From Pyropia haitanensis (lineage: Eukaryota; Rhodophyta; Bangiophyceae; Bangiales; Bangiaceae), in assembly GCA_008729055.1 (NCBI GenBank), contig SDUX01000001.1, forward strand, positions 930,001-994,000: a stretch of 64,000 nucleotides of DNA, given 5' to 3'. Below, one piece after another: positions 14,308-24,377 of the stretch. The stretch's first letter is position 1. Every line of letters starts with the position of its first letter. The translations under genes were made by a program, and so were the position numbers. Under the pieces are notes generated by a model. That model had not been told where the DNA came from and ran no database searches. It saw only the letters and a list, made by a program, of their open reading frames with translations.

Positions 14308-14933
14308 CGCGCGCGGGGTGGCGCGGCCGCCCACGCGGGGGAGAGGGGGAGCGGCGCCGGGGGGGGGGGGGCGCCCGTGCCGCCGCCGCGGTCGCCGCCG
14401 CCGCGGTCGCCGCCGCGGTCGGCGGCGGCCGGGCGCGGCACGGCCACGCCCGCGCCGCGGAGGAGCGTATCGCGGAGCAGCGCGACGAGCGGCTTGACGG
14501 TGAGCGCGTCGATGAGCGGCGGCGGCGCCGGCGGGCGCGCCCCGCCGCCCCCCTCCCCGCCGGCAGCGGCGGCGGCAACCGCCGCGGCAGCGTCGGCAGC
14601 AGCGGTGGCGGCAGCAGCGTCGGCAGCGTCTGCAGCGGCGGTGGTGGTGGTGGTGGTGGTGGTGGTGGTGGCGGCGGGCGGGGCGGCGGCGGCGGCGGCG
14701 GCGGCGGTGGCCGCCTCGGCGGCGAGGATGGCGAGCACATCCGCCGCGGCGGCGGCGGCGCGCGGCGACGCGGCCGCCGCGCGTGGCGCGGCGGCGGCGA
14801 GCGCCGCGCCGCCCGCCGCCGCCAGCCGCCGCCGCCCGTCGGCCGACGCGGCGTGCGCAACCGCGGCGAGGCGGGTGAGCGCACGGGTGAGCGCCGCGTC
14901 AGAGGTGCCGCCGGCGGCGTCGTTGGTGGGCAC
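10940..14933 (-). CDS. protein kinase (MAP3K/Cdc7-like catalytic domain) with armadillo-like N-terminal region; frame interrupted
   Basis: The C-terminal third, about 11830 down to 10980, is a complete Ser/Thr kinase domain: Gly loop LGRGGYGTVVLA, ATP lysine in LVAIKRF, alpha-C Glu in ADKERRI, catalytic loop VTHRDLKPANVLV, activation segment ending GTAHYIAPEMVE, then VDVWSLGC. The magnesium motif is DFN rather than DFG. FPEPLVAEVARQLVDGLDYL resembles the Cdc7/MAP3K-epsilon group. Upstream, reading different frames in succession, are helical Ala/Leu segments that look like armadillo repeats (PLIDALTVKPLVALLRDTL; VVYHCLTALATLGGCPRW; TAELYDLAARLRLESAG). The frame changes at C/G runs, e.g. near 14105, 13505, 12895-12990, 12470-12494 and 12372-12396. 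A donor-like CAG|GTAGGG at 10978/10977 makes the last residues uncertain. The kinase is secure; one continuous gene back to the ATG at 14933 is inferred. Confidence 0.7.
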
Positions 14934-15013
14934 GGGGGGGGGGGGAGGGGGGGGGGGGGGGGGACACGGGCGACACGCTCCAGGGGGGGGGGGGGGGGGG
15001 GGTCGTCGCCCCC

Positions 15014-15049
<36 letters not shown>

Positions 15050-15616
15050 TCGCCGCCGCCGCCCGTGTCGCCGCCGCCGGTGGGGGTGCCGCCAGACGTG
15101 CCGCCCGCCGCGGCGGGCGTGACGGCCTTGTCGGCGCCGCGGCGGCGGCGGCGGCGGCGGGCGGGCGTCGTCAGGTGGGTGGCGGCGGCCGCCGCGGCCG
15201 CCGCCGGCCGGTTCTCCTTGTCCGCCCCCGCCGCCGCGGCCGCCGCCATTGCCGCCACCGCCGCCGCGGGCGGCGGCCGCGCCGACAGCGGCGGCGGTGA
15301 CGGCGGCGGCGGCGGCGACGGCGGCGGCGGCGGCGACGGCGTCGACGGCGGCGGCGGCGGCGGCGGCGGTGGCGTCGACGGCGGCGGCGGCGGCCACTCC
15401 CCGCCCGCGCGGGGCCGCTTGGCCACGGCCGGCAGCGGCGGCGGCGGCGGCGGCGGCGACGGCGGCGGTGGGGGTGGGGGGGGTGACGGCGGCGGTGGCC
15501 GCGGCGGCCCGCTGTCGCTGTCGCCGGCGGCGGCGGCGGCGGCTGTCCAGCGGTCGGCCGGGGGTGGCGGGGGGGGCGGGGGGGGGGTGACAGCCGACGC
15601 TGCCGCGGCGGGGGTG

Positions 15617-15656
<40 letters not shown>

Positions 15657-16250
15657 GCCGTGGGCGGCGGCGGCCCCAGCCCCAGCCGCCCATGGGCGGG
15701 GGCGGGTGCCACCCGCGGCGGCGGCGGCAGCGGCGGTGGCGGGGCGGCGGCGGCAGCGGGGTGGCGGTGGCGGTAGGGGACGGGGGAGCGGGGGACGACG
15801 CGCCGCGCGCGTCGGACCGTGGCGGTGGGGGTGGCCGTGCCGGCGGTGGTGGTGGTGGTGGTGGGCGTGGTGGTGGGGGCGGGGGGGGTGGCGGGCGACG
15901 CCGACCGCGGCGGCAGGCGGCGAGCGCGGGGGAGCGCGGCGGGGCGGTGGCGGCCACCCGCCACGGGCGGGATGGGCGTCCCCCGCGGCGGCGGCGGCGC
16001 GGCGCGGCGGGCGGCGGCGGCGGCGGCGCCAAGCGGCGGCGGCGGCCGCCGCCGCCGCCGGCCGCCGCTGCTGGGGGGGGGGGGGGTGCCGGCGTGTGCC
16101 GCCCCGGCCGACCCGTTGGCGGCGCGGCCGTTTCAAAAGACACCCGCGCCGCGGGCGGCGGCCGCCGCCGGTCGCGGCTGCACACCCCCCCCCCCCGCTG
16201 CGGGTGGCGCCAAAAAAACCGCAGCCGTCACCCCATTTCTCGTCGCGTGA
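14934..16250 (-). other. probable N-terminal coding extension of the kinase gene, low complexity
   Basis: On the reverse strand one frame reads a long Pro/Ala/Arg-rich sequence that ends in ordinary-looking peptide, including GADKENRP (a KEN-box-like degron) and THLTTPARRRRRRRGADKAV (basic patch with Thr-Pro sites). No ATG opens it; the longest readings begin with GTG. A T-rich CAG acceptor candidate lies near 16200. The forward strand also has a plausible tail (KKTAAVTPFLVA, stop at 16250), so strand assignment is not secure. If the reverse reading is right, the kinase may be an APC/C-regulated cell-cycle protein. Confidence 0.35.
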
Positions 16251-16367
16251 ACTTTGTCTGGTGCGAAAAGCCGTCTTCATTCCGTGTCGCGTGGCCCACC
16301 GTGGAGAGCCAATTGCGGGGATCAAGGCCGCCGCCGGCGCGACTGCCTCGCCGGCGGCAGACCGACC

Positions 16368-17096
16368 GCGCTGCGCGGTCAAACCCGTGACCCCGCCGTG
16401 GCGGGTGAAGGGCCTCAGAGAGGCCGTGGGGCGAGTGCTGTGTCGCACGCAGCCGCGCAGGGAATGCAGTTTTAGCACTCCAATGATTGCGGTTTGTGCG
16501 AAACCGTGCAGTCTAGCACCTGACAGCGGTCGAACTCCTCGGCCCTCATCATGGGATTGTGAAATAATTTGGGTCATGAATTCGTTCAAGTCACCTGCTG
16601 TCGTTGGCGGGGGCGCGATCTGGAGGCCGGGGGCTATGGACAGTTGAACTGAGGTCGCATCGGCCGCACTCAAATACCGCTGCGAGAGCCCCAAGTGGGG
16701 GTCCGTCCTCCCAAGTCCCGTCTCGCGGCTGTGTGCCGACGTGGGACGATCGCGGCCGGCAGTGCTAAACTTGCACTGTTTGCAAGACTCCACTGCACAA
16801 ACTGCACGAAACCGTGCAGTGTTTGCGCCTAACAGCTCCCAATGTGGAGCGGCACTGTGTCCGGTGACCACGTCTTCGACGACAAGGTCGTCGTCCACCA
16901 CCTCCATCAGTATGAGCAAAAAAAGCGCTTCGCACACTGTGCAAATTGACCTCTACGCGCGTGTGCGGCGGTGTACAAAAAAAAGGCGGTCCGTGGGGGC
17001 TCACGGGGCGATTCGCACGACCCCGCGCGGATTCGCACTCGCTCAGCGTGGCCCAAATCTGCTCTCGTCGGGATCACGGGTTTGACCGCGCAGCGC
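16368..17096. mobile_element. 729-bp segment with 28-bp terminal inverted repeats, MITE-like
   Basis: Bases 16368-16395 match the reverse complement of 17069-17096 at 27 of 28 positions (core GCGCGGTCAAACCCGTGA). The enclosed DNA is clearly less GC-rich than both flanks, has no long ORF, and holds an imperfect internal direct repeat around CGAAACCGTGCAGT (about 16500 and 16810). Terminal inverted repeats around a short non-coding segment are typical of non-autonomous DNA transposons. I could not define a target-site duplication. Confidence 0.45.
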
Positions 17097-17224
17097 CGGC
17101 GGCGGCGGCGACGTGCCGCCGCCGCCGCCGCCGCCGTCACCCCCCGCCCGCGTGCGTGCATCAACCGCCACGTGCTCCCTGCCGCCCCCCCCCCCCCCGC
17201 CCTTGTTGGTCAGGGCCCACCGCC

Positions 17225-17294
17225 ATGGGCGCGAGCCGCAAGCGCGCTCGCCCGCGGTCGGGCGCCCGTACGGGCGCGGCGGCCAAGGCCAGCC

Positions 17295-17340
<46 letters not shown>

Positions 17341-17799
17341 GGGCGGCGGCGGCGGCGGCGGCGCCGCCGCGGCCGCCGCCGAGGCGGCCGCCGCCGCCTA
17401 CACGTCGGCGCTGCTCTCCTCCCACCCGTCGGTCGCCGCGGCGGTTGCCAAGGCGGCCGCGCCCGCCGCACGCGCGGCCGCACCCGCACCCGCCCCCGCC
17501 CCCGCCCCCGCCCCCGCCCCCGCCCCCGCCCCCGCACCCGCACCCGCACCCGCCGCCGCCGCCGCGGCGGCGGCCGGCAGGGACGGCCACGGCGGCGGCG
17601 GCGGCGGCGGCGGCGACAGCGGCAGCGACGGCGGTGGCAGTGGTGGCAGCAGCGGCGACGGCAGTGGCGGCAGTGGCAGCGACGACAGCGGCGGCGGCGG
17701 CGGCACCCCGCCCGCCGCGGCGCGGCCGCCCCCCGCCGCGCCCGCCCGCACCGCGGCGGCGGCGCTGGCCGCCGCCGACGCGGCGGCGGCGGCGGCGTC

Positions 17800-17838
<39 letters not shown>

Positions 17839-18598
17839 GGCGGCGGCGGGGGCGGCGCGCCTGGCGAAAAACGCCAAGGTCATTGTGGTGCTGGAGAATG
17901 CCAACCTCGAGACCGTCAAGCCGTCGGCCAACGCCACGTCCTACCAGCTGCTCAACAGCGACGACCACGCGGGCCTCCTCCGCAAGACCCGCCGCGACGC
18001 CAACGCGTCGGCGCGGCCCGACATTACGCACCAGTGCCTGCTGGCGCTGCTCGACTCGCCGCTCAACAAGGCGGGCCACCTGGCCGTCTACATCCGCACC
18101 GCCCGCGGCGTGCTCATCCGCGTGCACCCAGACACGCGCATCCCGCGGACGGCCAAGCGGTTTGCGGGGCTGATGGTGGAGCTGCTGCACAAGCTCAAGG
18201 TCCGCGCGACGGGCACGTCGACGCCGCTGCTGCAGGTGGTGGCCAACCCCATCACCAGCCACCTGCCGGTCGGCTGCCGCCGCGTCCTGTGCAGCTACCA
18301 CACGGAGAACGTGGTGGACATGCGCGCGCACGCGCTCGCCACCCTCCGCCTGCCACCGCTGCCGCCGCCGCCGCCGGCGGCCGCTGCCGACGGCACGGCG
18401 GCGGACGACGAGACGGCCCGCCGGGAGCGGGACGCCCGCGAGGTGTCGGTCTGCTACGTCATTGGCGCGATGGCGCACGGCAAGGTCGACGCGGACTGGG
18501 TGGAGGAGACCATCTGCGTGAGTGAGTACACGCTCAGCGCCGCGACGGTGTGTTCGCGGCTCGTCTACGCGTACGAGTGCGCGCTGGGGGTGCTGTGA
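17225..18598 (+). CDS. EMG1: rRNA pseudouridine N1-methyltransferase EMG1/NEP1
   Basis: Intronless, 457 residues, start in the context caccgccATGG. EMG1 (SPOUT class) methylates a hypermodified pseudouridine in 18S rRNA and is needed for small-subunit biogenesis in the nucleolus. The family sequence begins near residue 216: KVIVVLENANLETVKP, then YQLLNSDDHAGLLRK, the signature RPDITHQCLLALLDSPLNKA, and IPRTAKRFAGLMVELLHKL. The C-terminal part VSVCYVIGAMAHGKVD and YTLSAATVCSRLVYAYE covers the cofactor-binding knot. The ~215-residue N-terminal extension is unusual: basic RKRARPRSGAR, then poly-Gly, an (Ala-Pro)n run and acidic Ser-Gly stretches. A short Pro/Ala insert also precedes the last ~60 residues. 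The reading frame is intact despite GGC expansions, which are triplet-based rather than mononucleotide. Confidence 0.95.
17478..17553 (+). repeat. hexanucleotide repeat encoding (Ala-Pro)n in EMG1
   Basis: About a dozen 6-bp units CCCGCC or CCCGCA in tandem, giving an alternating Ala-Pro stretch in the N-terminal extension of EMG1. Confidence 0.85.
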
Positions 18599-18867
18599 GG
18601 GGGGGGGGGAAGGGGGGGGGGGGGGGGGCTGCGAGCGGTGTGCGCGCGTGGCAGCGAGGTAGGTCGCCGGCGGTTGCTGCTGCGGTGACTGGACGTAACA
18701 CCTGTCGAGGTCGATGCGCTCGTGGGCGGCGCCTGTCCGCCCGATGCGCGCCGTGTGCGGCGCCGGCCGCGCCACGACCATAGCAACAAGGCCGTGCCCC
18801 GTTTTATCCAGCAGCCATTGCCAAGTGGGCTCGCCTCGTCCCCTCGTGGTCCGCCGCGTGCCGGCCC

Positions 18868-19916
18868 CTACGGTCCCCCCCCGCGGTGGCGGCGCCCCCC
18901 CCCCCCCTCCGCCACCACCCGCAGCGTCCCGAGCGTCGCGTCCGCCGCGCCCGTGACGCTCACCCCCCCCCCCCGCCCCCCGCCGCCGCCAGCGCCGCCG
19001 CCACCGCGGGCGTCACCACCTCCCCCGGCACCACCAGCGGGATGCCCGGCGGGTAGACCGACACCGTCTCGGCGGCGACGCGGCCGGCGGCGGCGGCCAG
19101 CGGCACCGCCGCCTTGGCCGCAAAGAAGGCGTCGCGTGGCGTCATGGCGGGGGGGCCCCGCGGCAGGGGCGGCGGCGGCGGCGGCGGCGGCGGCGGCACG
19201 CCCCCGCGGACCGAGCCACCGCCGCCGCCGACCGGGCCGTCGGCGGCGGCCACGGCGGCGGCGGCGGCGACCCCCTCGGCGGCGAGCGTGGCCATGGCGC
19301 CGACGAGCGCGTCCACGTCGGCCGCCCCGTTGGCCGGCGTCAGCACAAACGTGACCGCCGCGGCGGTCGGCAGCTCCGCGTAGACGCCCCACCGCTCAAT
19401 GAGCGCGTCGTCGACGGCCCACCCCCCCCCGGGAAAGACGGCAGCGTCGAGGAGGAGCGTCAGCCGCGACGGGTCGAGCGACCAGCCCGCAACGTCGTCG
19501 GCGGTGGCGTCGCCGCCGGCGCCGGCACCCCCCCGGGGGAGCCCCATGACGGCCACCCCCGGCAGCGCCGCCAGCCGCCGCCGCGCGTCCGCGGCGACGC
19601 CGAGGACCGCCGTCCACGCCGCCGCCGCGGCCGGGGAGGCGGCCCACGCGACGGCCGCGTCGAGGGAGCCGAGGAGCAGCCAGCTCGGGCTGGTCGTCGT
19701 CCCCACCGCCAGCGCGTCCGCGACGGCGGCGGGGTCCAGCCGCCCCCCCGCCGCCGGCCGCCGCACGTGCAGCAGCGCGGTCTGCGTCAGGGAGCCGCCC
19801 GTCTTGTGCGTCGACTGGACGACCGCGTCGGCGGCCGCGGCGGTCGCGCTGCGCGGCAGGCCCGGCGCGAGCCCAAAGTGCGCCCCGTGCGCCTCGTCGA
19901 CAATCAGCGCCGGGCC

Positions 19917-19983
<67 letters not shown>

Positions 19984-20627
19984 GCCGCCGCCGCCGCCGC
20001 CACCACCCGCGCAATGGCCGGGACGTCCGCGACGACGCCGTGGTAGGTGGGCGCCACGACCAGCACCGCCGCCACGTCCTCCCCCGCGGCGGCGGCGGCG
20101 GCCAGGCCCGCCGCGACGGCGGCGGCGGTGACGCCCGCGGCGAGGCCGTCGGCGACGAGCGGCTCGACCCAGCGGGGCACCCCCCCCGTCGCGACCAGCG
20201 CCGCCACCGCGCTGCTGTGTGCGTTGCGCGGCAGCAGCAGCGTCTGGCCCGGGCCGACGGCGGCAACGACCGCCGCGACGAGGCCGCCACTCGAGCCATT
20301 GACGAGCAGGTGCGACGCGTAGGCGGCGGCGCCGCCGGCGGCGAGCGTGGCCGCCGCGGCGGACGCGGCCGCCGCGAGCACCCCGGTGGGGGCGGCGAGG
20401 CAGTCGAGGGCGGGGAGCTCGGGGAGGTCGAGCGCGAGCGTGGGGGGGGGGACCGCCGCCGCGAGGCCGGGGGGGGGGGCCCGCCCGAGCTTGTGGCCGG
20501 GACAGAAGAAGGGCGCCCGCACGCGGGCCGCCTCGGCGGCGAGCGCCGCGTAGAGGGGGGGGAGGGGGGGGGGGGTACGCCGCCACCCGCCGGCGTCGCC
20601 GCCTGGCCGTCGGCGGCGGGCACGGCA

Positions 20628-20683
<56 letters not shown>

Positions 20684-20758
20684 TGGCGGCGCCCATGGCG
20701 GCGCGGTGGCGGCGGCGGTGCGGGCGCTACGGCTGGCCGCGGCGCCACCGCCACCGCC

Positions 20759-20790
<32 letters not shown>

Positions 20791-20806
20791 CACCGCCGTC
20801 AGGGTT

Positions 20807-20844
<38 letters not shown>

Positions 20845-20992
20845 CGGCCGTCCGAGACGCTGCCGCCGCCGCCGCGGCCGGCGGCCGCCGCGACGGCGCG
20901 GCGCGGCGGCGCGGCGGCGCGGCGGCGCGCGCCGCCCCGCGCGGCCGCCGCACCGCCAGGCAGGGGGTGGGGAGGAAGGCCACCGCCGCCAT
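18868..20992 (-). CDS. PLP-dependent Orn/Lys/Arg decarboxylase, bacterial type, plastid-targeted; two frame breaks
   Basis: The core (20560-18975) is a fold-type I PLP decarboxylase of the Orn/Lys/Arg major group, which makes polyamine precursors or cadaverine. Motifs: APFFCPGHKLG at the N-terminus, NGSSGGLVAAVVAAVGPGQT, LIVDEAHGAHFGL, and VVQSTHKTGGSLTQTALLHV, where Lys (codon 19805-19803) should bind PLP; then YPPGIPLVVPGEVVTP. Two segments lie in other frames. The C-terminal family motif VSVTGAADATLGTLRVV continues after the G run at 18963-18974 and stops at 18868. The N-terminal peptide MAAVAFLPTPCLAVRRP (ATG at 20992) reads in a third frame up to the G run near 20557-20575 and looks like a Phe-containing transit peptide. 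The ATG at 20696 in the core frame would give poly-Arg and is less credible. I infer one plastid protein; substrate cannot be told from sequence. Confidence 0.8.
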
Positions 20993-21663
20993 TGCCGCAC
21001 GCCGCGGCGCCGCCGGCAGCCAGGGGGGGGGGGGGGGGGGCGGGGGGCGGGGGAAGGGTGCCGGCGGCGTCTGCGAGGGGAGCGCGGGGGGGGGGGGGGG
21101 GGGGGGAGGGCGGGGCGGCGCTGGATCTAGTGTGGCGGGGCGCGACGGGCCGCCCAGCCCCCCCACCCGCACCACGACCGCGCGGTCGGTGCGGGGACGG
21201 CCGGATCTGGGCGCGACCGCCACTTTGGGGGGCAACCGTGTTTGGGGTGGGACAGATGGATCAAGTACAGCAGTTTCTTGCCGAGTACAGTACAGTACAT
21301 CCAGCGTGCCGGTCGCCGTCGGCGCGCGCCGTCGTGTCCCTCGGCGCCACAGACGCCAAACGGCCCCACGACCGCGCACGCGCACGCCGACGCGGCCACA
21401 CCGCTGCCCCTGTGCCGTGCCCGCCGCCCCCGCCCCTCCGCCCACCCCGCCGCTCGCCCCACAACGTCCCTCTTTTTTTTTCCTCCTCCCCCTGCTGTTT
21501 GAACGCCCTCCCGCCCCTTCCCCTGTCCACCCTCTCCAAGCTCCCGGACGTGTCTGCCCCTGCGCTCACCACCGGGCACGTGCCCGCTGCTCTCCATCCA
21601 CTGTCCCTGCTCCGCCCACCCCTCCCCCCCCCCCCCCCCACCCCCCCCCCCCCCCTCCATACG
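20993..21663. other. divergent intergenic region
   Basis: Probable shared upstream region of the decarboxylase (reverse) and the G-patch gene (forward). It contains G runs near 21027-21046 and 21088-21108, a TACAGTACAGTACA motif at about 21284, and C-rich leader sequence before 21664. No gene seen. Confidence 0.5.
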
Positions 21664-21944
21664 ATGCCGCCCAACAACACCCAAAACCAGGCGTGGGCCA
21701 CCGACACCACCACCGTCGCGTACCGGCTGCTCTCCTCCATGGGCTGGGCCCCCGGCACCGGCCTCGGCGCGCGCGGCCAGGGCGCCGTCGCGCCCGTCGC
21801 GGTCGCGCCCCGCCCGACCGCGGCGGGCATTGGCGGCGGCGGCACCGCCGCCGCCGCCGCCGCCGCCGCCTGGGCCGCCCCCGCCGCCGTCGCGGGCGCC
21901 TTTAACGGCGTCCTCGCGGGCCTCGCGCCGGTGGGGGTGGTCGT

Positions 21945-21999
<55 letters not shown>

Positions 22000-22478
22000 G
22001 GCGCCGCCACGGATGGCGCCGCCGCTGGCGCGCGGGCGCCGACGCCGGCGGCGGCGGCTGGGGTGGTGGCGCCGGCGGCCGGGCGGGGAGGGGAACCGCG
22101 GCGGCCGCCGGCGGGGGGCGCGGTCAAGGCGGGCGGCGGGTACGCCCGCCGGCGGGCGGCGGGGAAGAACGTGGCGGCCTACTCGGCGGCGGCGCTGCGG
22201 GAAATCCTGGGCGGGCCCGCCCCCGCCGCCGCCGCCGCCGCCGCCGCCGCGCCGCCGTTGCCCGGTGGCGCCGCCGCCGCCGCCGCCGCCGGCGCGCCCG
22301 CCACGGCACCGCCGACGCCCCGCCGCGACGGCGGCGACGATGACGACGACGGGTGGGGCGGTGGGGGGGGTGCCGGCCTGGGCGCCGCCGGCCTCGGCGG
22401 GGGGGGTGACGCCGCCGCCGTCGCGGCGCCACCCCCCTCCACCAGCGACGCGCCACCGCCGCCGGGCGGGCCGGCCGG

Positions 22479-22538
<60 letters not shown>

Positions 22539-22788
22539 CCCCGGCGCGGCGGCCCCCCCCCCCCAGCCGGCCACCCCCGCGGACCGCAAGGCGGCCAAGG
22601 CGGCGGCGCGGGCGGCCAAGGCGGCCGCCCGCTCCGCGGCGGCCGCGGCGCGCGCGGCGGGCCGGCCCGCCCCGGGCGGCCGCCGCGCCGAGCGGGCGGC
22701 CGACCGCGCCGCGGCACGCGCCGAGCGGGACGCCCGCCGCGCGAGGGCGGGTGGCAAGGTGCGGCGGTCCGAGGGCATCCACAAGTAA
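21664..22788 (+). CDS. PINX1: PINX1/Gno1-like G-patch protein
   Basis: Intronless, 374 residues. The N-terminus is a G-patch: TVAYRLLSSMGWAPGTGLG followed by ARGQGAVAPV. In PinX1/Gno1 proteins this activates a DEAH helicase (Prp43) during rRNA processing, and animal PinX1 also inhibits telomerase. Further family features are a FNGVLAGL segment after the G-patch and, later, ARRRAAGKNVAAYSAAALRE, matching the conserved block that reads KDVSKYS... in relatives. The C-terminus is a long Lys/Arg/Ala helix ending GGKVRRSEGIHK, like the basic nucleolar tails of this family. Pro, Ala and Gly expansions separate these blocks. The ATG at 21664 is the only start giving a G-patch at residue ~15, the usual position. 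Confidence 0.88.
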
Positions 22789-22844
22789 GGCGCGGCGTTG
22801 GGGGGGCGGGGGGGGGGGGGGGGGGGGGGCGGGTCGGTTCGGCG

Positions 22845-22876
<32 letters not shown>

Positions 22877-23665
22877 GTCAAGGCGACCAGGCAGGGGCGG
22901 GGGGGGGGGGGGGGGGAGAGAGCGTGAATGGCGGCGGCAGCGGTGGGCGGCAGGGGTGTGGCGGCGGCACGGAGCTCGCAGGGCGCGTTCCCCAGTGAGG
23001 GTGTCGGGGCGCGTGTGTTGGTTTTTTTTTTTGGTTGTTGGGGGCGAGGCTGGGGGGTGCTCGGACGCCCGCGCGCGTGGCCATGCCGGCGGTTCCGACG
23101 TGTTGGTCCCGCGCGGCCGCCACGCCGCCACGCCGCCACCGCGTGCGGCCGTCGACCGCGGCGCGCCCCGGCCTTGCCGGCGGCTGTGTGGTCCACGGGG
23201 AGCCCACCCGTGTGGCGCCGTGCCGCGGCGGCAGCGGCCGCCGCGGCGCCCGCGTCGCCCCACACGCCCCCCCGCCGCGCGCGGCGCCCGGCGACGGCCG
23301 CGGCGGTCGGGCGGCAGCGGCGCTGCCGCCGCCGCGTCGGCCGCGCCCGCGGCGGGCGGCGAGCGCGGGGCGGCGGCGGCGCCCCCCCCCCCCCCGCGGC
23401 GGCCGGCCGCCGCCGCCGCGCCGCGCGGGTCGGGGGGCGCCGCCGCGGCGGCCGCGGCGGCCGCCGCGCCGCCCGTCGCAGGTGCCGCCCCGCCGCCAGC
23501 CGGGCGCACGCGACGGCGGCGGGCGGCGGCCGCGGCGGCCGCCGCCGCCGCCGCGGCGGCATTGTCGGCACGCACGCCGCGCGCACCGCCGCCCCGACCC
23601 GCGCCCGCGGTGGGCGCGCCGCGCCGCCGCGCACGCCGCCGCGGCGGCCACCCGCCAGCGCGGCG
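22789..23665. other. low-complexity intergenic DNA with a 28-T run
   Basis: A G run (about 22811-22829) and a run of 28 T (22849-22876) lie just after the G-patch gene. The rest is Ala/Arg/Gly-coding low-complexity sequence in every frame. It also forms the region downstream of the REV7 stop. No gene recognised. Confidence 0.45.
22849..22876 (+). repeat. T28 homopolymer
   Basis: Twenty-eight consecutive T bases 61 bp after a forward-strand stop codon. A similar T26 run follows the WD40 gene. Confidence 0.95.
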
Positions 23666-24335
23666 TCACGCGCGCCGCCGCGGCAGCGGGCGCTCCACAT
23701 ACGACGTCAGCTCGACGACGTCGGCCGTCGGGTCCGCGTCCTTGAGCGGCTCCACCGCGTACGCGCCGGGGGCAAACTCCTGCCAGGGGGTCGAGGCGGG
23801 GGGGGGGGGGGGGGGGCAAGGCAAACGGCGGGACGTGCAGTGCGGTGGGGGGCAAAAGACAGAGCAACACAGACCGCACGGGGACGGGGGGCCGCAGGGC
23901 GGACGCGTCAGCAGACGCACCCGCGCCGTCGCCCCGCCTGCCGTGCGCGGCTGGCCAGCCGTGGCCGCCAGGGGGGAGCGCGGGCGGGCGCGCCCCCAGC
24001 CCGCTGGCCCGCCGCGTGCCCGCCACCCCGACCGCTGCCGCCGCCGCCGCCGCCGACACGGTCATTGCCGCGCCTGCCGACGGGGAGCAGCGGCCCACCA
24101 ACAGGCCGGCACACCCCCCCCCCCCCCCCCCCCCCCCATGCCACACGCGCCACGTACTCGCCGCTCACACCCGTCCGCGGGCACCCACACGTCGTCGGTC
24201 GATACCCCCCTGGTGTAGACGACCACCTCAAAGCGGCACGGCGCCGTCAGCGCCGCGTCCGCCTCGGGCTGCCCGTCGAGGCGCGGCCACGCGGGGCGGC
24301 CGGCGGGGCCGGCGGTGCCGCCGCCGCCGCCGCCG

Positions 24336-24377
<42 letters not shown>

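Noticed and set aside
15819..16250. Forward-strand frame ending KKTAAVTPFLVA
   Set aside because: Plausible tail, but upstream it is Gly/Arg noise, and the reverse strand offers a better reading linked to the kinase gene. Not excluded.
15171..16937. 588-codon reverse frame and similar Arg-rich frames at 19396-21000 and 21127-23700
   Set aside because: Poly-Arg/Pro products are the shifted readings of GCC/GGC repeats coding Ala or Gly in another frame; no motifs.
18963..18976. GGTGAGC after the G run as a splice donor of the decarboxylase
   Set aside because: The sequence directly after it (VSVTGAADATLGTLRVV) matches the family C-terminus, so it is coding and the frame change is better explained by the run length.
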